Positions 44,837-54,768 of a stretch of 64,000 bases of DNA are shown here, piece after piece. A model generated the notes under the pieces. The model was not told the DNA's origin. It searched no databases and worked only from the letters and a program-made list of their open reading frames with translations. Each line of letters starts with the position of its first letter. The stretch's first letter is position 1. The translations under genes were made by a program, and so were the position numbers. The stretch is from Thermocoleostomius sinensis A174 (GTDB lineage: Bacteria; Cyanobacteriota; Cyanobacteriia; Elainellales; Elainellaceae): the NCBI RefSeq assembly GCF_026802175.1, contig NZ_CP113797.1, positions 4,875,026 through 4,939,025 on the forward strand, in the 5' to 3' direction.

Positions 44837-45760
44837 ATGAATGCATCGTCTAGACCAGCTACCTGGCAAATTTGGCTGATTTTAACTGCTGGAATTCTAT
44901 CAGTTTCAACGGCGGCAATTTTTATTCGGCTAGCGTTTGCAGCAGTGGACAGTGCTGACGTTGGCTTTAGCTTGGTGTTAGCGGCCTCTCGCCTAACCTT
45001 GGCAGCCTTATTTTTGTTGCCAACTTGGCGAACCTTGCACGTTACGCCCTCGTCACGATCGGCCTTGATTTATTCAGCCATTGCCGGCGTATTTTTAGCC
45101 GTACACTTTGCCGCCTGGATTACGTCATTAGCTTACACCTCGATCGTGGCCTCAGCGACCCTTGTCACCACTAATCCAGTTTGGGTGGCGCTAATCTCTT
45201 GGATATGGTTTCGCGAAAAGCCAAGCTGGACAACCAGTAGTGGCATTGCTCTAGCGCTAGTGGGTAGTTTGCTGGTGGCGATCGGCGGTGGTAGTGATGA
45301 CGTGGGCAGTAATCCCCTATTGGGAAACGGGCTAGCCCTGCTTGGTTCAATCGCCGTCAGTTTCTATTTCCTGATTGGACGAGAAGCCCAACAACGCGGA
45401 TTGGGAATTGGCAACCATGTTGCCGTTGCCTATGCCACAGCGGCGATTGTGTTGTTACCGCTGCCATTCTTATTTAGCACTGGCTACACCGGATATTCCG
45501 TTCAGGTTTACCTAGCTATTTTACTGATGGCCCTGTTTCCGCAGCTAGTTGGTCACACCAGCTTCAATTGGGCCGTGCGTTGGATTTCACCCACCCTTGT
45601 TACCCTTACTATCCTGGCAGAACCGATCGGCGCCAGCATCTTGGGCATGATCATCTTTCGGGAAACTCCAGGCTGGACTGTCGTCCTTGGTGCACTGGTC
45701 ATTCTCAGCGGTGTAGCCGTTGCTGCTGTCGGAACTCGATCGGAGGGAAAGGGAGAGTGA
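44837..45760 (+). CDS. EamA/DMT-family transporter
   Basis: 307 residues, ten membrane helices in two EamA repeats (about 12-140 and 160-300). ITSLAYTSIVASATLVTTNP and WIWFREKPSWTTSSGIALAL are the hallmark end of the first repeat; SPTLVTLTILAEPIGASILG and FRETPGWTVVLGALVILSGV mark the second. Members export or import amino acids, nucleotides and other metabolites; the substrate is not predictable here. The start is ATG 44837. Convergent with galE. Confidence 0.9.
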   Translation: MNASSRPATWQIWLILTAGILSVSTAAIFIRLAFAAVDSADVGFSLVLAASRLTLAALFLLPTWRTLHVTPSSRSALIYSAIAGVFLAVHFAAWITSLAYTSIVASATLVTTNPVWVALISWIWFREKPSWTTSSGIALALVGSLLVAIGGGSDDVGSNPLLGNGLALLGSIAVSFYFLIGREAQQRGLGIGNHVAVAYATAAIVLLPLPFLFSTGYTGYSVQVYLAILLMALFPQLVGHTSFNWAVRWISPTLVTLTILAEPIGASILGMIIFRETPGWTVVLGALVILSGVAVAAVGTRSEGKGE

Positions 45761-45837
45761 TACCAATTCCTAGAATTAGCCTGACAGATTTCGTAGGGGT
45801 GTTTTGCGAAACGTCCTTTTCATCCTTAATCCTTTCC

Positions 45838-46836
45838 TTACCCGTGTCGTTGTTGATGCCAGTTCCAAGCGTGGGTAATGATTTGCCGCAGGTCGGCATA
45901 TTGCGATTGCCAACCTAGCATGTCTTTGGCTTTGTCGCTGCTGCCCACCAGTGCAGGCGGATCTCCAGGACGCCGATCGCACTCGACAACTTTAATATCT
46001 CGTCCGGTGACTTCTTTGGCCATTTCAATCACTTCTCTGACCGAGAAGCCATTACCGTTGCCCAAATTAAAGACTTGACTATCGCCACCGCTGAATAGGT
46101 AGTTGAGTCCTAAAACATGGGCAGTAGCCAAGTCGTTGACGTGAATATAATCGCGGATGCAGGTCCCATCAGGCGTGGGATAGTCTGTACCAAACACCGA
46201 AATCGAATCACGCTTACCCAGTGCCGCTTGCAGCACTAACGGAATCAGGTGGGTTTCGGGGTTGTGATCTTCGCCCAAGCGCCCATCTGGATCGGCCCCA
46301 GCCGCATTGAAGTAGCGGAAACAAACCGACTTAAAATCGTAAGCGGTGTGAAAGTCTGCCAAAATCTGCTCCACCATTAGCTTAGACATACCGTAGGGGT
46401 TGATGGGTGCTTGGGGATGTTCTTCGGGAATGGGAACCGTTTTGGGAACACCGTAAGTGGCACAGGTAGAGGAGAACACAAATTTTTTAATATTAGCTGC
46501 CAGCATGGCTTCCAACAAAGTCAGTGTGCCTGTGACATTATTGCGGTAGTATTTGGCAGGATTGCCCACCGACTCGCCCACATAGGCATAGGCGGCAAAG
46601 TGCATGACGGCCGCAATTTCGTGCGTGGCAAAGAGATTGTCCAGCAAGGGTCGATCGTTCGTGTCACCCACAATTAGCTTAGTTTGCAGAACCTCTTCAA
46701 CGAGTTCACGGTGACCATAAACCAAATTATCTAGCACCACAACGTCATAGCCTGCTTGTTGAAGGGACAGCACCGCATGAGAACCGATATATCCTGCACC
46801 GCCTGTGACTAGAATGGTTGATTGAGTTTGTGACAC
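45838..46836 (-). CDS. galE: UDP-glucose 4-epimerase
   Basis: 332 residues, extended short-chain dehydrogenase. NAD-binding TGGAGYIGSH near the N-terminus, VMHFAAYAYVGESVGNPAKY, the catalytic Tyr-Lys pair in NPYGMSKLMVE, and FRYFNAAGADPDGRLGEDH for UDP-sugar binding. It interconverts UDP-glucose and UDP-galactose, supplying precursors for galactolipids and envelope polysaccharides. The start is GTG 46836 with AGGAG 6 bases upstream. The length and all motifs fit. Confidence 0.96.
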   Translation of the reverse strand: MSQTQSTILVTGGAGYIGSHAVLSLQQAGYDVVVLDNLVYGHRELVEEVLQTKLIVGDTNDRPLLDNLFATHEIAAVMHFAAYAYVGESVGNPAKYYRNNVTGTLTLLEAMLAANIKKFVFSSTCATYGVPKTVPIPEEHPQAPINPYGMSKLMVEQILADFHTAYDFKSVCFRYFNAAGADPDGRLGEDHNPETHLIPLVLQAALGKRDSISVFGTDYPTPDGTCIRDYIHVNDLATAHVLGLNYLFSGGDSQVFNLGNGNGFSVREVIEMAKEVTGRDIKVVECDRRPGDPPALVGSSDKAKDMLGWQSQYADLRQIITHAWNWHQQRHG

Positions 46837-47054
46837 GAATAACTCCTTGTACCCTTAGCTGTTTTTTTAGAGAACCTAAAATAAATAGGGTTTTTGTGTA
46901 AAAGACTTTAAAAGGATCTCGACTGAGTTATAGCAACTCTTGTCACTCGCAGCCATCTCTGAAGGCAGCAATCGTGTTTAAACTTTATCTATTTCTCAAG
47001 TATTGATGAACGAATTGTGCTTTTACCTGTATTGTCTTTTCCATTTGTCGTGTT

Positions 47055-48431
47055 ATGGCTGTAGTGATTGCAGGAGAACGGAGTGGCGCTGGCAAAACCA
47101 CCGTTACGCTGTCGTTACTCGCCGCATTACAACGGCAGCAATTCACTGTTCAATCATTTAAGGTTGGGCCGGATTACATCGACCCCATGTTTCATCACTA
47201 CATCACCCGTCGTGCCTGCCGCAATCTCGATCCGGTGCTGACCTCCGAAGCCTATGTATGTCAATGTTTTTACACCCATCAGCACAACGTAGACTATGCC
47301 CTGGTAGAAGGTGTAATGGGATTATTCGATGGTGCAGGAACCGACGATCGCGCCAGTACTGCTCACATAGCTCGGTTATTAAACTTACCGATTTTGCTCG
47401 TCCTCGATTGCAGCCGCCTATCTCGATCGATTGCCGCCCTAGTTCACGGATATTGCACCTTCGATCCGCGCCTTCAATTTGCCGGGCTAGTGCTCAATCG
47501 GGTGGGCAGCGATCGACACCTTGCCGTTCTTAAATCCGCCTTGGAACCACTTGGATTGCCTATTTTAGGTGTCTTGCGACGGCACGACGAAATCACCATT
47601 CCCGATCGCCACCTGGGTTTAGTTCCCACCGCCGAATTGCCTGACCTCGATGCCCTCATCGATCGCTTCGCCGACCTAGGAAAACAGTGCTTCAACTGGA
47701 ACATCCTCCTGCCCCTCCTCAGACCCTCATTCAACCAAGCTCCCTACTTCTCACTCCCCATTCCCCACTCCCCACTCCCCACCCCTCAGTCCCCCAGAGT
47801 CGCCATTGCCTACGATCGCGCCTTTAACTTCTACTACGCCGACAATCTGGAACTTCTGCAACAATTCGGCGCAGCGCTTGTATGGTGGAGTCCACTGACA
47901 GAGCCATTTCCCCAACCCATTCATGGATTATATTTGGGCGGTGGATTTCCAGAAGTATTTGCACAACCATTGAGCGCTAATCGAGCCGCCCGGCTAGCCG
48001 TCAAAGCCGCCATTGAAGCTGGGATGCCCACCTACGCTGAATGTGGTGGCTTGATGTACTTGTCTAAGCAACTAGTGGATTTTGACAATCGCCCGTGGGA
48101 CATGGTGGGGGTGCTGCCCACCATTGCTCGCATGGAAAAGCGCCTCACCTTGGGCTATCGCCGGGCTGTATCACTACCAAACAACCTCTTTGTTGCTCCA
48201 GAAACCGTGACATGGGGGCACGAATTTCACCGTTCTGTCGTACTTGGTCAATCAGATGCGCCGCTTTATCAAATTCAGGGTTATGATCCCCAGAGTTCAT
48301 TCTCTCTAGAAGGATGGCGAATTCATCAAGTTCATGCCTCCTATGTTCATTTACACTGGGGAGCTAATCCAGAGATTCCAGATCGGTTTGTGCGATCGTG
48401 CCTTGAGTATGCCCAACTGAAGCAAGCCTAG
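47055..48431 (+). CDS. cobB: Cobyrinate a,c-diamide synthase
   Basis: 458 residues. The N-terminal ATP-binding domain has GERSGAGKTTVT (7-18), FKVGPDYIDPMFH and LVEGVMGLFDGAG; the C-terminal class I glutamine amidotransferase-like domain (about 250-450) has RVAIAYDRAFNFYY, GLYLGGGFPEVFA and the Cys in TYAECGGLMYLS. It amidates the a and c side chains of cobyrinate/sirohydrochlorin-derived cobalamin precursors with ATP and glutamine. The interdomain linker contains a 42-base heptamer repeat (47753-47794), giving a Pro/Ser/Thr-rich insert. The start is ATG 47055. I saw no cobalamin riboswitch upstream. Confidence 0.95.
   Translation: MAVVIAGERSGAGKTTVTLSLLAALQRQQFTVQSFKVGPDYIDPMFHHYITRRACRNLDPVLTSEAYVCQCFYTHQHNVDYALVEGVMGLFDGAGTDDRASTAHIARLLNLPILLVLDCSRLSRSIAALVHGYCTFDPRLQFAGLVLNRVGSDRHLAVLKSALEPLGLPILGVLRRHDEITIPDRHLGLVPTAELPDLDALIDRFADLGKQCFNWNILLPLLRPSFNQAPYFSLPIPHSPLPTPQSPRVAIAYDRAFNFYYADNLELLQQFGAALVWWSPLTEPFPQPIHGLYLGGGFPEVFAQPLSANRAARLAVKAAIEAGMPTYAECGGLMYLSKQLVDFDNRPWDMVGVLPTIARMEKRLTLGYRRAVSLPNNLFVAPETVTWGHEFHRSVVLGQSDAPLYQIQGYDPQSSFSLEGWRIHQVHASYVHLHWGANPEIPDRFVRSCLEYAQLKQA
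47753..47794. repeat. Heptamer repeat inside cobB (six units)
   Basis: ACTCCCC, ATTCCCC, ACTCCCC, ACTCCCC, ACCCCTC, AGTCCCC: six 7-base units, 42 bases, which keeps the reading frame. The same style of repeat is otherwise intergenic in this window. Confidence 0.8.
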
Positions 48432-48507
48432 CCCCCAAACCCCTCAAAACCCGACTCCCGACTCCCCCTATTTTCCCTACCAAACTCCGCCCTTTCCTTC
48501 TGTCACC

Positions 48508-50139
48508 ATGTCCATTTGTGCTGCTTTCATCGGGTTCATCGCCGAGTTCGCCATCAGTTCAGACGGCGTACCGTTGGCTGCTGACAGCAGTATTGCGGAC
48601 TTCGTACCCACTTGGATCATTTTGCTGTTGGTGGCAACGGCAGTGGCGTTACTATCCCGGCAGTTTCACATTCCCTACGTCACCGGATTAGTGCTGGCTG
48701 GGCTGGCGATCGCCAATTTTCTGCCCAATCGGATTGGCTTAAATTCAGCGCTGATTTTGAATTTATTTCTACCGATTTTGCTATTTGAAGCCGCCATCAA
48801 TACGGATATCAGTCGATTGCGCAGTACAGTCAAGCCGATTTCGCTATTGGCTGGGCCAGGGGTGATCGTCGCCTCAGGGGTTTGTGCCGTGGGGTTAAAG
48901 TTTTTGATTGGACTAGATTGGACAACGGCGCTGGTGTTGGGCGCTATTTTGGCCATTACAGACACGGTTTCGGTGATTGCCGTGTTTAAAGACGTGATGC
49001 TTCCCTCCCGCCTGACGACGATCGTAGAAGGTGAAAGCTTGTTCAACGATGGGGTGGCGCTGGTGTTATTGTCGCTGATCCTGAATTTCCACACTACAGG
49101 GTCTTTTTCATTGCTGACAGCCACTCAACAACTGATCATTGTGATTGCAGGCGGCAGCTTTGTCGGGCTGGTATTGGGCTATTTGGGGGCTGGGTTATTT
49201 GCGCGACTAGACGATAACTTGAGCGGCATTCTGCTAACGGTGGCATTGGCATTAGGCGCTTATCAAGTCGGGGATTTTTTGGGCGTGTCAGGGGTAGTAG
49301 CGGTCGTGGTGGCAGGTCTCATGGTGGGAAATGTGGGACTGTCGCGGCAAGTTTCAGCGTCTAATCAGGTGACGCTCTACAGCTTTTGGGACTATGCCGG
49401 ATTTGGCGTCAACACATTCATTTTTCTGCTGATTGGAGTGGAAGTAAACCCGACAATTTTGTGGCAAACCTTGCCGGCGGTGCTGTTGGCGATCGTCTGC
49501 TATCAAGTTGGGCGAATTTTGGCTGTGTATCCTTTGCTGGCAATCTTGCGTTGGTTCGATCGTCCCATTCCCCTCCGCTGGCAGCATGTGTTGTTTTTGG
49601 GCAATATCAAAGGCTCGTTGTCAATGGCCTTGGCACTGAGTCTACCGCTCACCTTGGTTAGCCGCAGCTACATCATTGCCGTTGTGTTTGGAGCCGTGTT
49701 GCTCTCGTTGGTGGTGCAGGGCTTAAGCTTGCCGTGGCTAGTCAAACGGCTTAACCTCACTACGCTATCGCCGGCCCGTCGGCAAACGGAAGTACTGCGG
49801 GCTCAATTGATTAGCGCCAAAGCCGCCCAAGAAGAACTTCATACTCTCTTAAGAACGGGCGTATTGCCAGAGTCAGTCTACGAAGAAATGCGATCGGCTT
49901 ACCAAATTCAAATCACTCGCGCCGAAAAAGCCCTACGCGACATCTACGATCGCTGGGTGATTGAAGCTACCAGCGGTCAAGGCGACCCTTCTCGCATGAA
50001 TGCCCTGCGCCGACAGTTGCTACTGGCCGAAAAAGGGGCTCTCAGCGATGCCCTACGCAAACGAATTTTATCCGAAACGGTGATTAGCGATCGGTTGAAG
50101 CAAATTGATGAAAAGCTGCTGCGTTTAGAGGATGATTGA
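48508..50139 (+). CDS. CPA1-family Na+/H+ antiporter (NhaP type)
   Basis: 543 residues. About twelve membrane helices (residues 30-435), with the ion-binding stretch ILAITDTVSVIAVFKDV and EGESLFNDGVALVLLSLIL, both diagnostic for NhaP/NHE exchangers, and GNIKGSLSMALALSLPL in a late helix. The last 110 residues form a charged helical cytoplasmic tail (LISAKAAQEELHTLLRTG). It exchanges cytoplasmic Na+ for external H+. The length matches cyanobacterial NhaP/NhaS1-type proteins. ATG 48508 is 77 bases after cobB; a joint transcript is possible but not indicated by function. Confidence 0.93.
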   Translation: MSICAAFIGFIAEFAISSDGVPLAADSSIADFVPTWIILLLVATAVALLSRQFHIPYVTGLVLAGLAIANFLPNRIGLNSALILNLFLPILLFEAAINTDISRLRSTVKPISLLAGPGVIVASGVCAVGLKFLIGLDWTTALVLGAILAITDTVSVIAVFKDVMLPSRLTTIVEGESLFNDGVALVLLSLILNFHTTGSFSLLTATQQLIIVIAGGSFVGLVLGYLGAGLFARLDDNLSGILLTVALALGAYQVGDFLGVSGVVAVVVAGLMVGNVGLSRQVSASNQVTLYSFWDYAGFGVNTFIFLLIGVEVNPTILWQTLPAVLLAIVCYQVGRILAVYPLLAILRWFDRPIPLRWQHVLFLGNIKGSLSMALALSLPLTLVSRSYIIAVVFGAVLLSLVVQGLSLPWLVKRLNLTTLSPARRQTEVLRAQLISAKAAQEELHTLLRTGVLPESVYEEMRSAYQIQITRAEKALRDIYDRWVIEATSGQGDPSRMNALRRQLLLAEKGALSDALRKRILSETVISDRLKQIDEKLLRLEDD

Positions 50140-50237
50140 GGACAGCGGAGATTGGGAGAACGACGAATCAATAAACATCAGAAGAGGGGTCTGAACCTTT
50201 TGCCTTGATACTTTTACCTTGAGTAAGGTCTAAATTT

Positions 50238-51059
50238 GTGAATATTGAGCCATTACAACTTTTTCTTGATATTGCCACCGAAGCGGCGCTGGCAGGTGGA
50301 GCCGTGTTGCAGTCTTATTGGGGCAAGCTAGAGTCAATTCAGGAGAAGGGACGACCGGGAGATTTATTGACCGAGGCCGATCGAGCATCGGAAGCCCAGG
50401 TGTTGGCGGTGATTCAGCGGCATTTTCCTAACCACGCCATTTTGGCCGAAGAATCGGGACAACTCGGAGACCAAGCCGCCGAGTATCTGTGGGCGATCGA
50501 TCCGCTAGATGGCACCACGAACTACGCGCATCAATACCCTTTCTATGGTGTGTCGATCGGGCTATTGATTCGCGGTGTGCCGTCGGTGGGAGTGGTGTTT
50601 GCTCCGTTCCATCAAGAGCTATTTCGAGCCGCCAAAGGACTGGGAGCTACACGCAATCGTCAACCCATGCACGTTTCTCAAACAGCCGCGCTCGCCCAAA
50701 GTTTGTTGGTGACAGGATTTGCCTACGATCGGCGTGAAACCGCAGATAATAATTACGCCGAGTTTTGCCATCTCACCCATCTCACGCAAGGGGTACGACG
50801 GGGCGGATCAGCAGCGATCGATCTGGCCTATGTGGCCTGTGGGCGGCTAGATGGCTTTTGGGAACGCGGGTTATCACCGTGGGATATGGCAGCGGGCGTG
50901 GTGTTGGTGGAAGAAGCAGGGGGACAGGTGACGGCCTATGATGGCGGCCCATTTCAAATTCAGACTGGGCGAATTTTGGCCACCAACGGACGCATTCATG
51001 CCGCACTCAGCCAAGAATTGCTGCAAGTTAAACCATTGCCAGAATTTCAGCCCCAGTAA
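50238..51059 (+). CDS. Inositol monophosphatase family protein
   Basis: 273 residues with the metal-binding signature WAIDPLDGTTNYAHQYPFY, the upstream ILAEESGQLGD, and the second motif SPWDMAAGVVLVEEAGG. Family enzymes are Mg-dependent, Li-sensitive sugar or inositol phosphatases; in cyanobacteria some act on inositol-1-phosphate or histidinol phosphate. The substrate is not evident. The start is GTG 50238, 98 bases after the antiporter gene. The length fits (about 270). Confidence 0.93.
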   Translation: MNIEPLQLFLDIATEAALAGGAVLQSYWGKLESIQEKGRPGDLLTEADRASEAQVLAVIQRHFPNHAILAEESGQLGDQAAEYLWAIDPLDGTTNYAHQYPFYGVSIGLLIRGVPSVGVVFAPFHQELFRAAKGLGATRNRQPMHVSQTAALAQSLLVTGFAYDRRETADNNYAEFCHLTHLTQGVRRGGSAAIDLAYVACGRLDGFWERGLSPWDMAAGVVLVEEAGGQVTAYDGGPFQIQTGRILATNGRIHAALSQELLQVKPLPEFQPQ

Positions 51060-51399
51060 TACTAACCCCTAGATAGCCTTACAGATGCGATGATGGGTAG
51101 CCCAAGTTTAGAGGATTAGTATAACGCAACACCCCATAGCATTCTAGAGGAGTTGGCAAGCGGGTGGTTAACCGTACATCTGTGGCGATTCTGAGACAGA
51201 AGTAAACAATTTAGAATTAGTGTGTAGCTTTAAGGTGTGCAGGTAAAGAAGCATAGCGAACATTTCGCTGTGGGGTGCGGTGCATCTGCTGGTGAACAGA
51301 CGTCGTCTGAATTGGGCCTTTAGAGATGGGCATAACGGCAGATTTCTTTTCCTGGAACCTTGGGCACAACCAGATCTTTGAAAAAGGAACGCTGAACGA
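51060..51399. other. Intergenic region upstream of ftsH
   Basis: 340 bases with no convincing gene; presumably holds the ftsH promoter and leader. No repeat or strong structure was noticed. Confidence 0.4.
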
Positions 51400-53277
51400 A
51401 TGGCGATCAAAAAACAACCTCAGCCCCGTCGCACTCGCCAGCTTGGGAATATTCTATTGTTGGTATCGGGTGTGTTTCTGCTGATTAACCTCTTCTTGCC
51501 CAACTTATTTGCGGCTCCAATTCCAAGAGTTCCCTACAGCTTATTCATTCATCAGGTTCAAGATCAAGAAGTGGCACGGGTTTCGATCGGTCAAGACGAA
51601 ATTCGTTATCAAGTTAAAACCGAAACTGGGGAACCTGGAGAAATTTTCTCAACCACCCCCATTTTTGACCTAGAGTTGCCCAAACGCCTAGAAGACAATG
51701 GCATTGAGTTTGCCGCGATTCCCCCTGCAAAAAATAATTGGTTTGGGAGCCTCTTAAGCTGGGTGATTCCTCCCTTAATCTTTGTCGCGGTTTGGCAGTT
51801 TTTCCTGAACCGAGGCAGTGGAGGACAGCAAGGCGTGTTGTCGATCGGCAAGAGCCGTGCCAAGGTCTATGTTGAGGGAGATTCTGACAAGATTACGTTC
51901 GCGGATGTGGCAGGGGTTGAAGAAGCCAAAGCCGAGCTAGTTGAAATCGTTGATTTTCTTAAAACGCCGCAGCGATTTTTGCAAATTGGGGCGCGCATTC
52001 CCAAAGGCGTTTTACTAGTTGGCCCTCCCGGAACCGGAAAGACGCTATTGGCGCGAGCAGTGGCCGGAGAAGCGGGGGTTCCTTTCTTCAGTATTTCGGG
52101 GTCTGAGTTTGTAGAGTTATTTGTGGGGGTGGGGTCTTCCCGCGTCCGTGATTTATTTGAACAAGCTAAGAAACAAGCACCCTGCATTATCTTTATCGAC
52201 GAACTGGATGCGATCGGCAAATCGCGAGCATCGAGCGGCTTCTACGGCGGCAACGACGAACGAGAACAAACCCTCAATCAGTTGTTGACCGAGATGGATG
52301 GCTTTAGCGCTGGAGAGCAGACAGTGATTGTACTGGCTGCTACCAACCGCCCCGAAACCCTTGACCCGGCCTTGTTGCGTCCTGGTCGTTTCGATCGCCA
52401 AGTGTTGGTCGATCGTCCCGATTTACAAGGGCGCTTGGCAATTTTGAACATCCACGCCAAAGAAGTGAAATTGGGTGACGACGTAGATCTAAAAGCGATT
52501 GCGACTCGGACACCGGGATTTGCTGGAGCCGATTTGGCAAACTTGGTCAACGAAGCAGCCCTGCTCGCTGCTCGCAATAACCGTACGGCTGTAGCCCAAG
52601 AAGACTTTGCTGAAGCGATCGAGCGAGTTGTGGCCGGACTCGAGAAAAAGAGCCGCGTCTTAAACGACAAAGAGAAGAAAATCGTCGCCTATCACGAAGT
52701 TGGGCACGCCATGGTTGGGGCTGTGATGCCGGGAACCAATCGAGTTGAAAAAATTTCGATCGTGCCTCGCGGTATGGCCGCCTTGGGGTACACCTTACAA
52801 TTACCCACCGAAGATCGCTTCTTGATGAGTGAAGCTGAACTGCATGGGCAAATTGCAACCCTACTGGGCGGTCGAGCGGCAGAGGAAATTGTATTTGGCA
52901 GTATTACAACGGGGGCATCCAATGATTTGCAACGAGCAACTGATTTAGCCGAGCGCATGGTGACAACCTACGGCATGAGCAAAGTGCTGGGACCACTCGC
53001 CTATCAACAAGGCCAGCCAAACAACTTTCTGGGCAACGAGGGGCAAAATCCTCGTCGATTGGTGAGTCCACAAACGGCAGAAGCGATCGATCAGGAAGTG
53101 AAAGGCATTGTGGAAAAAGCTCATCAGCAAGCGCTAGGCATTTTGCAGCAAAATCGAGAATTGCTGGAGACGATTGCCACCAAATTGCTGGACACCGAAG
53201 TGATTGAAGGTGAAGAACTGCAAACCTATCTAGAGCAAGTGAAGCCTTCAGAAGTCCCTGCTCCAGCAGTTGTTTAA
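51400..53277 (+). CDS. ftsH: ATP-dependent zinc metalloprotease FtsH
   Basis: 625 residues, membrane-anchored hexameric protease. Two membrane helices (about 16-36 and 116-137) flank a lumenal/periplasmic domain. AAA+ domain: Walker A GPPGTGKT (208-215), Walker [10 protein letters not shown] (263-271), second-region-of-homology Arg in LLRPGRFDR. The zinc site is HEVGH (432-436). The [19 protein letters not shown] loop is of the type seen in the cyanobacterial FtsH1/FtsH3 branch rather than the thylakoid FtsH2 branch, which hints at a housekeeping or plasma-membrane role; this branch call needs a tree. The start is ATG 51400. A strong terminator follows at 53377. Confidence 0.96.
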   Translation: MAIKKQPQPRRTRQLGNILLLVSGVFLLINLFLPNLFAAPIPRVPYSLFIHQVQDQEVARVSIGQDEIRYQVKTETGEPGEIFSTTPIFDLELPKRLEDNGIEFAAIPPAKNNWFGSLLSWVIPPLIFVAVWQFFLNRGSGGQQGVLSIGKSRAKVYVEGDSDKITFADVAGVEEAKAELVEIVDFLKTPQRFLQIGARIPKGVLLVGPPGTGKTLLARAVAGEAGVPFFSISGSEFVELFVGVGSSRVRDLFEQAKKQAPCIIFIDELDAIGKSRASSGFYGGNDEREQTLNQLLTEMDGFSAGEQTVIVLAATNRPETLDPALLRPGRFDRQVLVDRPDLQGRLAILNIHAKEVKLGDDVDLKAIATRTPGFAGADLANLVNEAALLAARNNRTAVAQEDFAEAIERVVAGLEKKSRVLNDKEKKIVAYHEVGHAMVGAVMPGTNRVEKISIVPRGMAALGYTLQLPTEDRFLMSEAELHGQIATLLGGRAAEEIVFGSITTGASNDLQRATDLAERMVTTYGMSKVLGPLAYQQGQPNNFLGNEGQNPRRLVSPQTAEAIDQEVKGIVEKAHQQALGILQQNRELLETIATKLLDTEVIEGEELQTYLEQVKPSEVPAPAVV

Positions 53278-53376
53278 TTCTCCAACTGCAACTAGGTCAT
53301 AGCAAACAATTTGTGGTAGATTCATGATTCTGGCGAGGACTGATTGACTGACAACCCTCGCACTGCCCTCCCCCAC

Positions 53377-53408
53377 CCCCTCTCGCCTGCTTTGCGAGAG
53401 GGGCTTTT
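53377..53408 (+). terminator. Strong hairpin downstream of ftsH
   Basis: CCCCTCTCGC (53377-53386) / GCGAGAGGGG (53394-53403), perfect 10 bp, 7-base loop, followed by CTTTT. It lies 100 bases after the stop and also resembles a dispersed cyanobacterial repeat. Confidence 0.65.
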
Positions 53409-53539
53409 GATCCAGGGTTTTGGGTTGAAGTTCCTTGTGTGGGAAAAACGATTGAGGAATCAGAGTACAGCTTCGATCTATCACTAGTGTCTATCACGAT
53501 TATCATGAAGGGCATTCAAAGACAAGAGAGCGCACCGCT

Positions 53540-54319
53540 ATGGCTGCAATCGCTGATTTAGAACAAACAAATTTTCGTAGCGCATTCATTGTGGGTGCAA
53601 ATCGAGGCATTGGTTTGGCGTTTGTCAAACACTTGCTACAAACCGATCGATCGCTTCAGCTTTACGCAACCTATCGTCAAGCAGATACTGCCATCGAGCT
53701 ATTGGCTCTTAGTAACGATGCAGACGATCGCTTGATTTGCTTGCCTATGGACGTCACTGATGAAGCGCAAATTCAGCAAGGCATTGAGCAGATTTTCACC
53801 ATTTGCCCCCAGTTACATCTAGTGATTAATTGTGTGGGAATCCTGCATGAGGGAACCTTGCAACCTGAAAAAAGCTTGCGACAGATTACCGCAGACCATC
53901 TTTTACGCTATTTTCAAGTCAATAGTATTGCTACGGCACTGTTAGCCAAACATTTACTGCCGCTGCTTCAGCACGGCGATCGCAGCGTATTTGCCAGTAT
54001 TTCAGCCAAGCTAGGCAGTATTGAAGATAATCAACTGGGCGGATGGTATGGCTATCGTGCGTCCAAAGCCGCCCTCAATATGCTGATTCGAACGATCGCC
54101 ATTGAATATCAGCGGCGCAGTCCGAATACGATCGTAGTAGCGCTGCATCCGGGTACTACGGACACTCGCCTATCTAAACCATTTCAAAAGAACGTGCCGC
54201 CCGAAAAGCTGTTTTCCACCGATCGAACTGTGACCCAACTGCTCAATGTGATTGCTAATTTAAATTCGTCTGACAGTGGAGGGTTCTTCTCTTGGAATGG
54301 GAGCCGCTTGCCTTGGTAA
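53540..54319 (+). CDS. Short-chain dehydrogenase/reductase (C-factor-like)
   Basis: 259 residues. Cofactor motif FIVGANRGIGLAF near residues 17-29 (a variant TGxxxGIG), NCVGILHEG in place of NNAG, catalytic Ser in SISAKLGSIEDN and the Tyr/Lys pair in YGYRASKAALNM. The C-terminal LHPGTTDTRLSKPFQKNV is characteristic of the CsgA/C-factor-like group. The substrate is unknown. The start is ATG 53540. Confidence 0.88.
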   Translation: MAAIADLEQTNFRSAFIVGANRGIGLAFVKHLLQTDRSLQLYATYRQADTAIELLALSNDADDRLICLPMDVTDEAQIQQGIEQIFTICPQLHLVINCVGILHEGTLQPEKSLRQITADHLLRYFQVNSIATALLAKHLLPLLQHGDRSVFASISAKLGSIEDNQLGGWYGYRASKAALNMLIRTIAIEYQRRSPNTIVVALHPGTTDTRLSKPFQKNVPPEKLFSTDRTVTQLLNVIANLNSSDSGGFFSWNGSRLPW

Positions 54320-54364
54320 GTATGACAAAAAGATGAGGAATAAGGAATACAGTGAAATGGTAAA

Positions 54365-54496
54365 CTAAATTTGCAACACGCAGCCGATTGTTTTTTGTTG
54401 TAGTCGCTTACAGGTATCTAACCGCGATTGAAGATGTCCGGCTAAGAAAATTAAGCCAATTGCTGCAATCACAATGAGTATTTGATCTGTCTTCAT
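54365..54496 (-). CDS. Putative 43-residue membrane peptide
   Basis: From ATG 54496: a short N-terminus, one clean membrane helix (ILIVIAAIGLIFLAGHL), then a basic tail with two cysteines (RLDTCKRLQQKTIGC). The pattern looks like a small single-pass protein, but there is no strong ribosome-binding site. It is too short to judge by coding statistics alone. The YihY gene lies upstream on the same strand. Confidence 0.35.
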   Translation of the reverse strand: MKTDQILIVIAAIGLIFLAGHLQSRLDTCKRLQQKTIGCVLQI

Positions 54497-54768
54497 CAGA
54501 AACCAAAAAAATATTAATAAGAAAACAAAGTCGCTCAACCTGCTTACCTAAAGGGCTGATGCCGCTGATAGGAGAACCAGATAAGGTAAGAACCAGATAA
54601 ATAAAGTGTCTATTTACCATAGCACTCTCCGAATCAGAGCCAAGAGAAGCGGCTTGAAAGCTTGATGAAGAACTCAACGAATTGCTGTGAAAGTAATGTT
54701 TTTGTAAACTTACCAAATTGTTGTGAACAGAATACACTTGCCATCGTCATTGGCAGAACGGCATAGAT

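Noticed and set aside
46860-47054. Possible cobalamin riboswitch upstream of cobB
   Set aside because: The conserved B12-box and the expected stems are not visible; only weak, short complementarities occur.
54408-54737. 109-residue open frame on the minus strand
   Set aside because: Low-complexity Ser/Leu-rich sequence without domain, start signal or conserved pattern; the shorter frame at 54365-54496 in the same region looks more protein-like.
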